Shown: positions 51,601 to 61,319, counted from the first letter of the stretch. The stretch: 64,000 bases of DNA from Veillonellaceae bacterium (GCA_012798135.1 JAAZNU010000019.1:1-64000), one strand, 5' to 3'. Notes: a model not told the origin generated them from the sequence alone. A program made the numbers and translations.

Positions 51601-54174
51601 ATGGATTCGGCAATTATGAACAATTTTTTGAGTCAACTCTGGCAGGACCAGGCCTTGTTCATCCTGGCGCTGGATGTCAATGGCCGGGTTACGTACGCCA
51701 ATGCCAAGGCGCAACAGCGATTCGGCGATCCGGCGGGAACGCTGGTCGGTGCCAATTGGTTCGACATTGCGGTGCTGCCGGAAGACCAATCGACGGTCCG
51801 GCGACGGTTCCGGGCCATGATGGACGGCGAAATGGAAAATTTGCTGCAGATCAGCGACGTCGACGTGATGGCCGCCGATGGAGCGCGATTGCGGATTTTG
51901 TGGAGCAACCATCTGTTGCGGGACAGTCGGGGCGCAGTAACTGGTCTGCTCAGTTTTGGTCAGGATATTACCGAACAGCGGCGGACCCAGTTCCGGTTGG
52001 AACTGCAGCAGGCCACAGCCAAGATTGTAGATGAAAGCGAGACTTTTCCCGCGGCTATGGAAAAGTTTTTGCATTTGGCCTGTGAGCAATTCGACTGGGA
52101 TTTTGGCGAAGTCTGGCTGTACGAGAAAAGCCGACAGGCAATGGTCTGGCAGTCCTGTTTCGAACATGGAACCGGTGATTATCGACGGTTCTGCGAACTC
52201 AGCCAAAACTTCGAATACGCAATGGGACAGGGAGTTCCCGGCATTGTCTGGCAGTCCGGCAACCCGTTGTGGATTGAAAATGTCGCCGACAATCCAACTT
52301 TTCTTCGTCGCGAAGAAGCCAAGCGAATTGGTCTGCACTGCGCGTTTGGCTTTCCTGTCCGGGTCGGCGATACTATTGCCGGCGTGATCAATTTTTTGAG
52401 CCGCCGGATTCAGCCGCCCGACGAAGGTCTAATCAAGCTGTTTGACAGCATCGGCAGTCAGCTGGGGAATTATTACCAACGCAAGGCAATGGAAGCGCAG
52501 ATGCAAATCTGGACCGAGCTGTTCCGCAACAGCGGCGAACCCATCATGGTCCTGGATACCGCCACACGTATTTTGGCGGTGAATGAAGCCTTTACCCGTC
52601 TTACCGGCTATCCGGCGGCGGAGATCGTCGGCGAGAATCCCGGCCGGCTTTGGGTGGAACAGCGACAAGCCTTTGCCTCGCCGGAGTTTTGGGCCGATCT
52701 GAACCAAACCGGCAGTTGGCAGGGCGAACTGCGCTGCCGCCAAAAAGATGGTACGGAATATCTGCGGGGCATCAGCGCGGCCCGGATTCGGGACGCGCAG
52801 GGCTTGCCGGCACATTACATTGTGACTTTTACGGATGACCGGGAACGTAAGGCGGCCGAGGAACGCATCCGCTATCTGGTCTATCACGATACTTTGACGG
52901 GACTGCCCAACCGGGCCTTGCTGTTTGAGCGCATTAACATGGCGGTGGCGCAGGCGGGCCGCAGTAAAAAGCTGGTGGTTCTGTTTTCCATCGACATCGA
53001 TCGCTTCAAAGTAATCAATGATTCACTGGGGCATCAAATCGGCGACGAGCTCTTGCGGCAGGTGGCGCAAGGACTTCGACAATGTCTGCGGGAAGAAGAT
53101 ACCTTGAGCCGGCCGGGCGGCGACGAATTTGTCATCCTGTTTCCCAATATCGGGGAATTGAATGCGGTTGTTCCCATCGCCGAAAAGGTGGCCCGGAGCG
53201 TACGCCAGCCCATCCGGGTCAATGGCCGTGAATTCAATCTGACCGCCAGCATCGGCATCAGTGTTTATCCCAACGATGGGGCGGACCGGGATGCTTTGCT
53301 CAAAAATGCCGATGCCGCGATGAACTTCGCCAAGGAAACCGGCCGCAACCAGTATCATTTTTTTACCAAAGATTTAAGCCGGATTGTCACCGAACGTCTG
53401 AAAACCGAGATCAATCTTCGTCAAGCCTTGGAACGACAGGAATTCCTGCTGCATTATCAACCGCAGATCGACATCCGGACCCGGCGGGTGGTCGGTCTGG
53501 AGGCGCTGATCCGTTGGAATCAGCCGGACGAAGGCTTGATTCCCCCCGGAAAATTCATTCCGTTGGCGGAAGAAAGCGGCCTGATTTTGCCGGTGGGCGA
53601 CTGGATTTTGGGCGAAGCGGCCCAACAGTGGCGGCAATGGAGTCAGGTCGGACTGCCGCCGGTGACCATGGCGGTCAATATTTCCGCCATTCAATTCTAC
53701 CAACACGATTTCCTCGAGAAAATTTCCCGGTTGGTCAAAGAATGCGGACTGGAATCATATCTGGAAATCGAAGTGACGGAAGGCGTCATGATGAAAGATA
53801 TTGCCGTTACGCTGGATATCATGCACAAGCTGAAAGCGATCGGCTGCAAACTGTCCATTGACGATTTCGGTACCGGTTATTCCAGCCTGGGCTATATCAG
53901 CCGGTTCCCCCTGGATAAACTGAAAATCGACCAATCCTTCGTCCGGGCAATGCTGACGTCGCAAACCAACATGGCGATTGTCGACACGATCATCAGGCTG
54001 GCCAACAACCTCCATTTGCGCGTCATCGCCGAAGGGGTTGAAACCGCTGAAGAAATGGCGGCTTTGGCGGCGAGACGCTGCGACGAGGTTCAGGGCTATT
54101 ATTTTGCCAAACCGATGCCGGCGGAGGAACTGAGCCGGTGGTGGTCGGACTGGAACCGGGCGGTGCGGGCGTAA
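51601..54174 (+). CDS. PAS-GAF-PAS-GGDEF-EAL c-di-GMP signalling protein
   Basis: 857-residue cytoplasmic sensor with cyclase and phosphodiesterase modules. PAS about 10-125, GAF about 140-295, PAS about 300-425, GGDEF about 430-590 (RPGGDEF, with REED inhibition site five residues before), EAL about 600-855. The EAL site is complete: LEALIRW, NISAIQF, EVTEGVMM, DDFGTGYSSLGY and EGVET, so c-di-GMP hydrolysis is expected. GAGGAG stands before the ATG. It probably shares a transcript with the phosphoesterase upstream and the FliB-like gene just four bases downstream. Confidence 0.92.
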   Translation: MDSAIMNNFLSQLWQDQALFILALDVNGRVTYANAKAQQRFGDPAGTLVGANWFDIAVLPEDQSTVRRRFRAMMDGEMENLLQISDVDVMAADGARLRILWSNHLLRDSRGAVTGLLSFGQDITEQRRTQFRLELQQATAKIVDESETFPAAMEKFLHLACEQFDWDFGEVWLYEKSRQAMVWQSCFEHGTGDYRRFCELSQNFEYAMGQGVPGIVWQSGNPLWIENVADNPTFLRREEAKRIGLHCAFGFPVRVGDTIAGVINFLSRRIQPPDEGLIKLFDSIGSQLGNYYQRKAMEAQMQIWTELFRNSGEPIMVLDTATRILAVNEAFTRLTGYPAAEIVGENPGRLWVEQRQAFASPEFWADLNQTGSWQGELRCRQKDGTEYLRGISAARIRDAQGLPAHYIVTFTDDRERKAAEERIRYLVYHDTLTGLPNRALLFERINMAVAQAGRSKKLVVLFSIDIDRFKVINDSLGHQIGDELLRQVAQGLRQCLREEDTLSRPGGDEFVILFPNIGELNAVVPIAEKVARSVRQPIRVNGREFNLTASIGISVYPNDGADRDALLKNADAAMNFAKETGRNQYHFFTKDLSRIVTERLKTEINLRQALERQEFLLHYQPQIDIRTRRVVGLEALIRWNQPDEGLIPPGKFIPLAEESGLILPVGDWILGEAAQQWRQWSQVGLPPVTMAVNISAIQFYQHDFLEKISRLVKECGLESYLEIEVTEGVMMKDIAVTLDIMHKLKAIGCKLSIDDFGTGYSSLGYISRFPLDKLKIDQSFVRAMLTSQTNMAIVDTIIRLANNLHLRVIAEGVETAEEMAALAARRCDEVQGYYFAKPMPAEELSRWWSDWNRAVRA

Positions 54175-54178
54175 AGCG

Positions 54179-55129
54179 ATGTTGTTTATTTACCTGGATA
54201 TTGTTGAAAAATTTTCTTGCAGTCAGTGCGGCCGCTGCTGCCGAAACGATTGGCTGGTGACGGTCGATGAAGCAGGCTATCGGCGCAATCGGGAGTTGTT
54301 TGCAAAACTCGGTCGGGACGAAGAATTCCGGCAGGCATTTATTCCGCTGCAAGGGGAAGCCGATTACGGTGAATATGCGAGAATTGCCAAACGGGCGTCG
54401 GGCGGCTGCTGGTTTTTGACCGACGACCATTTGTGCCGGCTCCAGCAATGGGCGGGGCATGCGCATTTGGACACAGTGTGCCAATGGTTTCCCCGCTATC
54501 CGATGGACACGGAACGGGGGATTGAATTATCCCTGAGTTTCAGCTGCCCGACGGCGTTGCAGCTGGCGCGGCGGGAAGAACCGCTGCGAATCGTGCGAAG
54601 CGGGCAGCCGCCGTTAAGCGTGCTGCCGCCGGATTTTGTCACCTATGCGTATCCGTCCCAATACTCGGTACAGCATTGGCAACATTTCTATTTTGCACTG
54701 GAAGAGCATTTGATCGATGTTTTGCAGGCGCGGCGGATTTCCTGGCAAGACCGTCTTGGCATCGTACGCCGTTCTCTGGAATGTCTGACCGGCTGGGTAC
54801 GGTCAGATTCCGTGGATCAGCAATTGGCGAAGCTGTTTCAGGACAATTACGAGCGGCTGGATACTCTGCCGGCGACGTCCGGCGATGAAAACACCCCGGA
54901 TTATTGGCTGGTGGAGAATTGTTTTGTAAACTTTCTGTTCCGCAAAAACCTGTATAGTCACGGCCTGACGGAAACCCTGCAACAACTGGAACTGATGCAG
55001 GAGCGCCTGCAAACTTTGATGCGAAGGGGATCTGGCCGGTGTCTGGGAACAGAAACCGTGTTTGAAGCGATTGTGCAGCTGGAAATGGAGTATAATCATA
55101 AAAGCAGCAAGAATAGTCGGTGTAAATGA
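54179..55129 (+). CDS. FliB-like cysteine-cluster protein (flagellin lysine-N-methylase family)
   Basis: 316-residue protein of the YkgJ/FliB type. The N-terminal cysteine cluster FSCSQCGRCCRNDW, followed by GGCWFL, LCRLQQWAGHAHLDTVCQWF and PRYP, matches FliB, which methylates lysines of flagellin in Salmonella. A further cysteine is in FSCPTAL. The cluster may bind iron-sulfur or zinc. Start is ATG four bases after the c-di-GMP gene, with a poor ribosome site, suggesting translational coupling. No flagellar genes lie in the window, so the methylase role is inferred from family only. Confidence 0.72.
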   Translation: MLFIYLDIVEKFSCSQCGRCCRNDWLVTVDEAGYRRNRELFAKLGRDEEFRQAFIPLQGEADYGEYARIAKRASGGCWFLTDDHLCRLQQWAGHAHLDTVCQWFPRYPMDTERGIELSLSFSCPTALQLARREEPLRIVRSGQPPLSVLPPDFVTYAYPSQYSVQHWQHFYFALEEHLIDVLQARRISWQDRLGIVRRSLECLTGWVRSDSVDQQLAKLFQDNYERLDTLPATSGDENTPDYWLVENCFVNFLFRKNLYSHGLTETLQQLELMQERLQTLMRRGSGRCLGTETVFEAIVQLEMEYNHKSSKNSRCK

Positions 55130-55147
55130 GAAAGGAGCGGATGAATC

Positions 55148-55984
55148 ATGGAGAAAGTCTTGCAGAATAAAGTCGCGGTGGTAACGGGCGGCGGCGGCGT
55201 ATTGGGCAGCGCCTTTGCCAAAGAGCTGGCCAGGGTCGGTGCGAAAGTGGCCATCATGAACCGGACTGCGGCAACCGCCCAGGCCGTTGTTGACGCCATC
55301 GAAGCCGCCGGCGGCAAAGCCATCGCCGTGCCGTGCGATGTGCTGGACAAAGCGGCCGTGGAAAAGGCGGCGGCAGAAATTCTGGCCAAACTGGGCCCGT
55401 GCGATATCCTGCTAAATGCGGCCGGCGGCAATCACCCCGCCGCTACCTCCAGCAAGGAGCTTTTCGATCCGGCGGCGGATGATTCAATGGCGGGCACTTT
55501 TTTTGACCTGAAGGCCGAAGGCTTCAATGCCGTTTTCCAGCTGAATTTTATGGGAACCTTTATTCCCACGCAGGTTTTTGCCCAACAAATGTTGGGGCGG
55601 CAAGGGGCTACCGTTATCAATATATCTTCCATGAGCGCCTATCATCCGTTGACCAAGGTCGCCGCCTACAGCGCCGCCAAGGCAGCGATCAGCAACTTCA
55701 CCGAATGGCTGGCGGTGCATCTGGCGCCGGCAGGAATCCGGGTCAACGCCATTGCGCCGGGATTCTTCCTGACTGAACAAAACCGGACGCTGTTGACCAA
55801 TCCCGACGGTTCCCTGACGCCAAGAGCGAACAAAATCATCAGTCACACTCCCATGAAGCGCTTTGGCGATCCCCGGGATCTGTTGGGGACGTTGCTCTGG
55901 TTGGCGGACGAAAATGCCGCCGGTTTTGTGACCGGCATTGTGGTGCCGGTTGACGGCGGCTTTAACGCTTATGCCGGCGTGTGA
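55148..55984 (+). CDS. SDR family oxidoreductase (D-mannonate oxidoreductase/UxuB-like)
   Basis: Short-chain dehydrogenase, 278 residues. Cofactor motif TGGGGVLGSAFAKEL, NAAGGNHP, active-site Ser in NISSMSAYHP, YSAAKAA with Tyr and Lys, and PVDGGFNAYAGV at the end. The N-terminus LQNKVAVVTGGGGVLG and the GFFLTEQNRTLL segment resemble the SDR-type fructuronate reductase UxuB (YjmF) of Bacillus and Thermotoga. Such an enzyme reduces fructuronate to mannonate. No other hexuronate gene is close, so the substrate stays open. AAAGGAG precedes the ATG. Confidence 0.87.
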   Translation: MEKVLQNKVAVVTGGGGVLGSAFAKELARVGAKVAIMNRTAATAQAVVDAIEAAGGKAIAVPCDVLDKAAVEKAAAEILAKLGPCDILLNAAGGNHPAATSSKELFDPAADDSMAGTFFDLKAEGFNAVFQLNFMGTFIPTQVFAQQMLGRQGATVINISSMSAYHPLTKVAAYSAAKAAISNFTEWLAVHLAPAGIRVNAIAPGFFLTEQNRTLLTNPDGSLTPRANKIISHTPMKRFGDPRDLLGTLLWLADENAAGFVTGIVVPVDGGFNAYAGV

Positions 55985-55992
55985 ACCGAAGT

Positions 55993-56607
55993 TTATTTTG
56001 CAAACAGGCTGACCAAGCCGAATGATACCAGGATGGCGCCGGACACGTGCTGCACCAGACGGAGATTGCCGGGGCCGAGCCGGGAACGAAAACGGCTGAC
56101 GGTCGCGGCGAGAATGCACCACCAAAGCAACGAACCGCAGAACACGCCGCCAACCATGAAGGTGGACGCTGCATAGTCACCCGGCCTGCCACCGATGCCC
56201 AGCCCGGCAAAAATCGCCGTGAACGATAAAATCGTCATCGGGTTGGCCAAGGTCAAGAACAGGGTGGCGCCGAAGTCGGCCAGCCGGCCGGCGATAGGAG
56301 CAGCGGTCGGTTCGAGGGATGCCGGCGGGGCGAGAAATGTCCTTCCCCCCAGATAGAGCAAAAACAGACCGCCGACCAGGCGCAGTTCGTGCTGATAGGT
56401 CAGCAGGATGCCGGATAATGCACTTAGGCCGAAGGCTGCGATCGAGCCATAGACACTGTCGGCGCAGGCGGCGCCGAGGCCAGAGCATAGCCCGGCCGGC
56501 CGACCGGCGCTTAGTGTCCGGCGGATGCAGAGAACACCGATGGGGCCGACCGGCGCGGCTATGGAGAAGCCGAGCAAGCATCCCTGAATGAAAAATGGAA
56601 CCTCCAT
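55993..56607 (-). CDS. LysE family amino-acid exporter
   Basis: 204-residue membrane protein with six helices. FSIAAPVGPIGVLCIRRTL with the conserved PxGP, GLGAACADSVYGSIA, and LANPMTILSF are LysE/RhtB marks. It would export an amino acid or analogue. Three bases upstream ends an Lrp/AsnC-type regulator gene, the classic regulator partner of such exporters, so the two form an operon that responds to an amino acid. Confidence 0.9.
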   Translation of the reverse strand: MEVPFFIQGCLLGFSIAAPVGPIGVLCIRRTLSAGRPAGLCSGLGAACADSVYGSIAAFGLSALSGILLTYQHELRLVGGLFLLYLGGRTFLAPPASLEPTAAPIAGRLADFGATLFLTLANPMTILSFTAIFAGLGIGGRPGDYAASTFMVGGVFCGSLLWWCILAATVSRFRSRLGPGNLRLVQHVSGAILVSFGLVSLFAK

Positions 56608-56610
56608 GCT

Positions 56611-57075
56611 TCAGTCCCCCGCCGGTGCGAGGGGAAGTAGGGAGGTTTCTTTGATGGTGGACAGGATGACGGTGGTTCGCGTGCGGCAAACTCCGCTGAT
56701 TGATTTCAGGGTGCAACTGATTAACTGTTCCAGCTCACGAGTGTCGCGACAGCGGACCTTGAGCACATAGTCGTCGTCGCCGGCTACATGGTGGCATTCC
56801 AATACTTCCGGTAAGGTCCGGACTTGTGACAAGAACCTCTCACGGGCGGCGGCGCTGGACAGCGAAACGGCAATCAGGGCGGCCATGCCGATTCCGACCG
56901 AATCGGGATCGACTGCGGCATGGTAGCCCTTAATGATTCCTTTTTCCTCCAGGCGTCGAACCCGGTCGGCGGCGGCGGGCGCCGACAATCCCAACATGGT
57001 TCCCAGTTCTGTCCAAGTGGTTCGCCCCTGGGACATCAAACGGGCCACAATTTTAAAATCGATGGAATTTATCAT
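56611..57075 (-). CDS. Lrp/AsnC family transcriptional regulator
   Basis: 154-residue regulator with an N-terminal winged HTH (TWTELGTMLGLSAPAAADRVRRL) and a RAM ligand-binding domain (SLSSAAARERFLSQVRTLPE, CHHVAGDDDYVLKVRCRD). Ligand probably an amino acid. AAAGGAG precedes the ATG by nine bases; the frame is open further upstream without support. It is followed by lysE and probably controls it and itself. Confidence 0.9.
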   Translation of the reverse strand: MINSIDFKIVARLMSQGRTTWTELGTMLGLSAPAAADRVRRLEEKGIIKGYHAAVDPDSVGIGMAALIAVSLSSAAARERFLSQVRTLPEVLECHHVAGDDDYVLKVRCRDTRELEQLISCTLKSISGVCRTRTTVILSTIKETSLLPLAPAGD

Positions 57076-57153
57076 AGAAATAACTCCTTTATTAAGTTTT
57101 ATATAAATTATACTTAATAAAATTATTATTTCAAGCGGAAATTGCAAGGTCTT

Positions 57154-57191
57154 GACAAAAAAGAGACGCCGGCCGGCGTCTCTTTTTTGTC
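57154..57191. terminator. Palindromic terminator downstream of the HTH/GIY-YIG gene
   Basis: A 38-base perfect palindrome with 19-base arms (GACAAAAAAGAGACGCCGG and its complement) and no spacer, with A and T runs inside the arms. It lies seven bases after the stop of the minus-strand gene. Confidence 0.75.
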
Positions 57192-57197
57192 AGGACC

Positions 57198-58355
57198 TTA
57201 TTGTTTTTGTCGATGGTAACCGGCCTCGCCGTAGGGTTGCAGTTGCTCCAGCCATAATTTCAACAGCTCGGCGACGGCAGACGGCCATTGTTCGGGGGGA
57301 TAGTCAGCCGGCTTGATCGTGGCAAGGGTTTCAAACACAAACGCGTCCTCACCGTATTTGTTCCAGTCGGCCTGCAATTCATGGTTGCGGTGTCCGCCCC
57401 GGCGCAGTTCCATGAGTCGTCCGTTCATAATGCCGGGGATATTCAAAGCCTTGACTAAAAGAAGTTTGCCGTTGACGGTGTTTTTGATCTGGAAGACGCC
57501 CATCGGCGGCGGCGTCTCTTTATATTGGCGAATCAGTTCTTTTTTTCGTTCATTCATCGGTTCTTCCTCACTTTCGTCTGCCGGGGACGCCGGCGATGTT
57601 TCGGACGGCGTTTCTTCGCCGCCGTTGGTGCGCCAATATTCGCTGCCATCGGCCCGCCGCGCCAAAAATCCATAATCGATCAGTAGGCGCCGCAGCAGGA
57701 CATGGTCGTGATATATCGCGTTTAAAATAGAATTCACTTCGGGCTCGGTATAGCGCCGCCCCGGCGTAAATCGGGTTGAAATTTGTCGTAACAAAATTAA
57801 CCGGCGTTTCTCCCGGGTTGGGAAAGTTGAAAGCGGGCCGTTCATTCCTTGCGGGAAATAAGTCGACAATATCTTCCGCGCTTCCGTGCCGTTGCCGCCA
57901 TCGGTTCCCGCACCGGCGGGGGACGGTTGCGTGGATTTCATTTCCATGAGCTCGGCGATGGCCAGAAAGACCTTGGCCTGTTTTTGTTTTTCTCTGAGCA
58001 GGAAACGATGGTTACGGATGGTGGAAATGCTGCCGGCATTGACGGTGGCGGCGATTTCCGAATCGCTGATTCCGGCTGTGAACAATGAGATTAGACGGGT
58101 CTGCAGCTCGCTCAGTCCCGTCCAGCGTTTATCCAATGCCAGCAGCATGTGCAGCGGCGACTGGTGATGCTCGCGAATATGGGCCCGCATTGCGGCCTCG
58201 GCGTCGAACAGACCGTCGCCGAGGGGGTAGATTCGGCCCGGTTCGGTGCGAAAATGACAGCCGAGGCAAGCGAAACGTTGATCTAGCTCGACAAAAATAT
58301 ACCCTTGTTGAAGTTCCTGAATGGTTGCGTCTTTAATATGAGTGTTTGCTTTCAT
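57198..58355 (-). CDS. HTH-DUF2087-GIY-YIG-like fusion protein
   Basis: 385-residue protein made of recognisable parts. Residues 1-70 hold a Cys/His cluster (FACLGCHF...HIREHH); 75-140 a LuxR-type HTH (LSELQTRLISLFTAGISDSE, ISTIRNHRFLLREK); 170-245 a DUF2087 domain (RRLILLRQISTRFTPGRRYT, LRRLLIDYGFLARRADG); 285-385 a GIY-YIG-like region (GVFQIKNTVNGKLLLVKAL, HNELQ-type NHELQADWNKYGEDAF). The GIY-YIG tyrosine pair is altered to GVFQI and LLLVKA, so nuclease activity is doubtful. Probably a transcription factor with a sensing domain. AAGGACGG precedes the ATG. Confidence 0.72.
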   Translation of the reverse strand: MKANTHIKDATIQELQQGYIFVELDQRFACLGCHFRTEPGRIYPLGDGLFDAEAAMRAHIREHHQSPLHMLLALDKRWTGLSELQTRLISLFTAGISDSEIAATVNAGSISTIRNHRFLLREKQKQAKVFLAIAELMEMKSTQPSPAGAGTDGGNGTEARKILSTYFPQGMNGPLSTFPTREKRRLILLRQISTRFTPGRRYTEPEVNSILNAIYHDHVLLRRLLIDYGFLARRADGSEYWRTNGGEETPSETSPASPADESEEEPMNERKKELIRQYKETPPPMGVFQIKNTVNGKLLLVKALNIPGIMNGRLMELRRGGHRNHELQADWNKYGEDAFVFETLATIKPADYPPEQWPSAVAELLKLWLEQLQPYGEAGYHRQKQ

Positions 58356-58470
58356 GACGATTCCGTCCTTAATAATATTTTCATAGATATAATATAAAAT
58401 TATCTATTTAAAATCAAGCAAAAAAATAAATAATCTATAAAATATTTTAAGATGTGTAAAAAAGCTTTCC

Positions 58471-58499
58471 TTTACAAATCGGTCGGCCGGGCATACAAT
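58471..58499 (+). promoter_or_regulatory. Sigma-70-type promoter of the thiC leader
   Basis: TTTACA and TACAAT with a 17-base spacer, giving an RNA start near 58506, a few bases before the TPP aptamer. Confidence 0.6.
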
Positions 58500-58517
58500 A
58501 TAGGCAAATGAATACGG

Positions 58518-58605
58518 CAGTGAGCTGGGGGGGCCGCAAGGCTGAGAGGACGAGTCCGACCCTTGGAACCTGACGTGGTTAGTACCACCGTAGGGAAGCG
58601 TTGAT
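58518..58605 (+). ncRNA. TPP riboswitch (THI element)
   Basis: All conserved blocks are present: GGGGGGCC, GCTGAGAGGA, CCCTTGGAACCTGA, the GTGGTTAGTACCAC stem and GTAGGGAAGCG. It is followed by an intrinsic terminator and then thiC, so thiamine pyrophosphate would stop transcription early. Confidence 0.95.
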
Positions 58606-58610
58606 GATCG

Positions 58611-58644
58611 AGAAGCAAGCTTTTCTGCGTTTGCTTCTTTTTTT
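58611..58644 (+). terminator. TPP-riboswitch terminator
   Basis: AGAAGCAA pairs with TTGCTTCT around a twelve-base loop, followed by seven T, between the aptamer and the thiC ribosome site. Confidence 0.85.
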
Positions 58645-58680
58645 ATGCAAGGACGGAAACAAAAGCTGGGGGGATGAATA

Positions 58681-59982
58681 ATGAATTACACGACTCAAAT
58701 GGATGCCGCCAAAAAGGGAATCGTCACGCCGCAGATGCAGATTGTGGCGACTAAAGAGAAAATGGACCCACAGCGCTTGCGGGAGTTGGTGGCAGGGGGA
58801 CAGGTCGTTGTCCCTGCCAACAAAAATCATGGCCGACTGGACCCGGAAGGGGTCGGCGCTGGCCTCCGGACCAAAATCAATGTCAACCTGGGCGTTTCGA
58901 AAGATTGCTGCGACATGGACCTGGAGATGGCTAAAGCCAAGAAGGCGGTTGAGCTGAAAGCGGAAGCAATCATGGATTTAAGCTGTTTTGGCAAGACTCA
59001 GCCATTCAGGCGTCGCCTGATTGATTTTTCACCGGCGATGATTGGCACGGTGCCCATGTATGATGCGGTGGGACTGTTGGACAAGGCGCTGAAAAAAATC
59101 ACGGTGGATGAATTTTTCAAAGTTGTGGAAACGCACGCCGAAGACGGCGTTGACTTTATGACCATCCACTGCGGCATGAATCGGGCAACTGCCGAGCGGA
59201 TTAAACGCAACAAACGACTGACCAATATTGTCTCCCGCGGCGGCTCGCTGTTGTTCGCGTGGATGGAGCTGAACCATCAGGAAAATCCTTTCTACGAGTA
59301 TTATGACCGACTGTTGGACATCTGCGAAAAATACGACGTCACGCTGAGTCTGGGCGATGCCTGCCGACCCGGTTCGCTGCATGATGCCACGGATGCTTCG
59401 CAGGTGGAAGAGCTGATTACTTTGGGCGAGTTGACCAAACGGGCGTGGGCCCGCAACGTTCAGGTCATGATCGAAGGCCCCGGCCATATGGCGTTAAATG
59501 AGATCGCCGGCAATATGATGATGCAGAAGCGCTTATGCCATGGGGCGCCGTTTTATGTGCTGGGGCCGATCGTTACCGATGTTGCACCGGGTTACGATCA
59601 TATCACCAGCGCGATCGGCGGCGCGGTCGCCGCGGCCAATGGCGCGGATTTTCTCTGCTATGTGACGCCGGCCGAGCATTTGCGGTTGCCGGATCTCAAC
59701 GACATCAAGGAAGGAATCATCGCGTCCCGGATTGCCGCTCATGCCGCGGATATCGCCAAGGGTCTTCCCGGTGCCCGCGATTGGGATGATGCCATGAGTG
59801 CGGCCCGGGCGGAAGTGGATTTTCCCCGGATGATCGAGTTGGCAATGGACCCCGAAAAGGCCAGCCAATATCGGGCGTCGTCAAAACCGGAACATGAAGA
59901 CACCTGCACCATGTGCGGAAAAATGTGCCCGATGAAAAACATGAAAAAAATCCTGAACGGCGAAGATTTGGAAATTGACTAA
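58681..59982 (+). CDS. thiC: Phosphomethylpyrimidine synthase ThiC
   Basis: Radical SAM enzyme that rearranges aminoimidazole ribotide to the pyrimidine of thiamine, 433 residues (the short, anaerobe-type form without the long N-terminal domain). It has [68 protein letters not shown] and the C-terminal cluster motif [17 protein letters not shown] is upstream of the ATG. Controlled by the TPP riboswitch; a terminator follows. Confidence 0.97.
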   Translation: MNYTTQMDAAKKGIVTPQMQIVATKEKMDPQRLRELVAGGQVVVPANKNHGRLDPEGVGAGLRTKINVNLGVSKDCCDMDLEMAKAKKAVELKAEAIMDLSCFGKTQPFRRRLIDFSPAMIGTVPMYDAVGLLDKALKKITVDEFFKVVETHAEDGVDFMTIHCGMNRATAERIKRNKRLTNIVSRGGSLLFAWMELNHQENPFYEYYDRLLDICEKYDVTLSLGDACRPGSLHDATDASQVEELITLGELTKRAWARNVQVMIEGPGHMALNEIAGNMMMQKRLCHGAPFYVLGPIVTDVAPGYDHITSAIGGAVAAANGADFLCYVTPAEHLRLPDLNDIKEGIIASRIAAHAADIAKGLPGARDWDDAMSAARAEVDFPRMIELAMDPEKASQYRASSKPEHEDTCTMCGKMCPMKNMKKILNGEDLEID

Positions 59983-60009
59983 ACCGTAATCGGTGCTGCA
60001 GGGAAAATA

Positions 60010-60054
60010 TATAGTGCAAAAACACCGGACAAGGTGATTTTGCACTATAATTTT
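60010..60054 (+). terminator. Terminator of thiC
   Basis: TATAGTGCAAAA with CACC, and GGTG with TTTTGCACTATA, form a long stem with a six-base loop, followed by four T. Confidence 0.78.
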
Positions 60055-60086
60055 ATCAGGAGACCGATTTAAGATAGGGTGGCGGA

Positions 60087-61319
60087 GTGGTGGAGTTGAC
60101 GGCGAATATGATATGGGCTGGCGCAATTATGACGGCGGTATTGATTATCTTTACCCTGGGTAAAAGCCCGGTCTTCCGGGTGGATCGAGCTGGCGCCGCC
60201 GTAATCGGTTCAGTGCTGATGATTGGCGCCGGCGTGCTGACATTTGACGAAGCCAGTGCGGCGATTGATCACCGGACCGTCGTGATTCTGTTTTCCTTAA
60301 TGGTTGTTGTGGCTAATTTAAAGCTGGCTGGCTTTTTTGAAAAACTTGGCGACATTGTGGAACGGAGTGTTCACAACCAGCATCAATTGTTGGCGGCGAC
60401 CATTGCGGTCAGCGGGCTTGTTTCGGCTGTCGCCATCAACGATATCGTGTGCCTGCTGTTCACGCCGGTGGTGGTGCTGCTGTGCCGAAAATTTCAATGC
60501 GATCCTCTGCCGCACCTATTAGCGGTCGCGTTGGCCTCCAATATGGGCAGTGCCGCTACGCTGATCGGAAATCCCCAGAATATTTTGGTTGGCGGACTGT
60601 CGGGACTCTCTTTCCTCGACTATTTGGGAACGGCGGCGCCAATTGCCGGCGTTGGCATGCTTGGGCTCTATGCGATCCTGAGATACATATATCGGACGGA
60701 ATTGGCAAAACCTCTGAATGCGGGAACTAATGGCGCCTTGCTTATACATGGATATCTGATCGGCAAAAGCCTGCTGACCTTGGCGGCGGTCATTCTCGCA
60801 TACATCAACGGAATTGATCTTGCGTTGGCCGCTGCCGCCGGCGGCGCCTTCTTGCTGGTTACCCGCAGGGTGAAGCCCAACAAGATATACACCAGTATAG
60901 ATTTTAATCTGTTGGTGATCTTTATCGGCTTGTTTGTAGTCGTAGCGGGAGTGGAAAAAAGCGGCCTGATGAACTATATCCTCCGGCAATTTTCGTTTGC
61001 CGGCTTTGACAGCATGGGCGTTTTTGCCGGTATTACCGTCGTAGTGTCCAATTTGGTCAGCAACGTACCGGCGGTATTGTTGTTGAAGTTTTTTATTCCC
61101 CAGCATGATCCGGCCATCTGGTGGAAAGGGTTGGCCTTGTTTTCCACCTTGGCCGGCAATCTTACGATTACAGGCTCCATCGCCAATTTGATTGTGGCGG
61201 AAATTGCCCTTGGCCAAAAGGTGCGGATTACAGCCTGGCAATATTTTCGGGCCGGGTTTCCGCTTACGGTCGGCATGACACTGCTGAGCGTCGTCTGGCT
61301 TCGTTTTTGGATGATTTAA
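60087..61319 (+). CDS. ArsB/NhaD-type anion or Na+/H+ permease (SLC13-like)
   Basis: Polytopic membrane protein of 410 residues and about eleven helices from the ion-transporter superfamily. VDRAGAAVIGSVLMIGAGVL, INDIVCLLFTPVVVLL, LASNMGSAATLIGNPQNILV (the NxGSAATxIGNPxN hallmark) and LVSNVPAVLLL mark it; these are shared by arsenite exporters, NhaD antiporters and anion carriers, so the substrate is open. Start is one of two adjacent GTG codons behind AGGGTGGCGGA. Its last codons lie inside a 28-base-pair inverted repeat. Confidence 0.85.
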   Translation: MVELTANMIWAGAIMTAVLIIFTLGKSPVFRVDRAGAAVIGSVLMIGAGVLTFDEASAAIDHRTVVILFSLMVVVANLKLAGFFEKLGDIVERSVHNQHQLLAATIAVSGLVSAVAINDIVCLLFTPVVVLLCRKFQCDPLPHLLAVALASNMGSAATLIGNPQNILVGGLSGLSFLDYLGTAAPIAGVGMLGLYAILRYIYRTELAKPLNAGTNGALLIHGYLIGKSLLTLAAVILAYINGIDLALAAAAGGAFLLVTRRVKPNKIYTSIDFNLLVIFIGLFVVVAGVEKSGLMNYILRQFSFAGFDSMGVFAGITVVVSNLVSNVPAVLLLKFFIPQHDPAIWWKGLALFSTLAGNLTITGSIANLIVAEIALGQKVRITAWQYFRAGFPLTVGMTLLSVVWLRFWMI

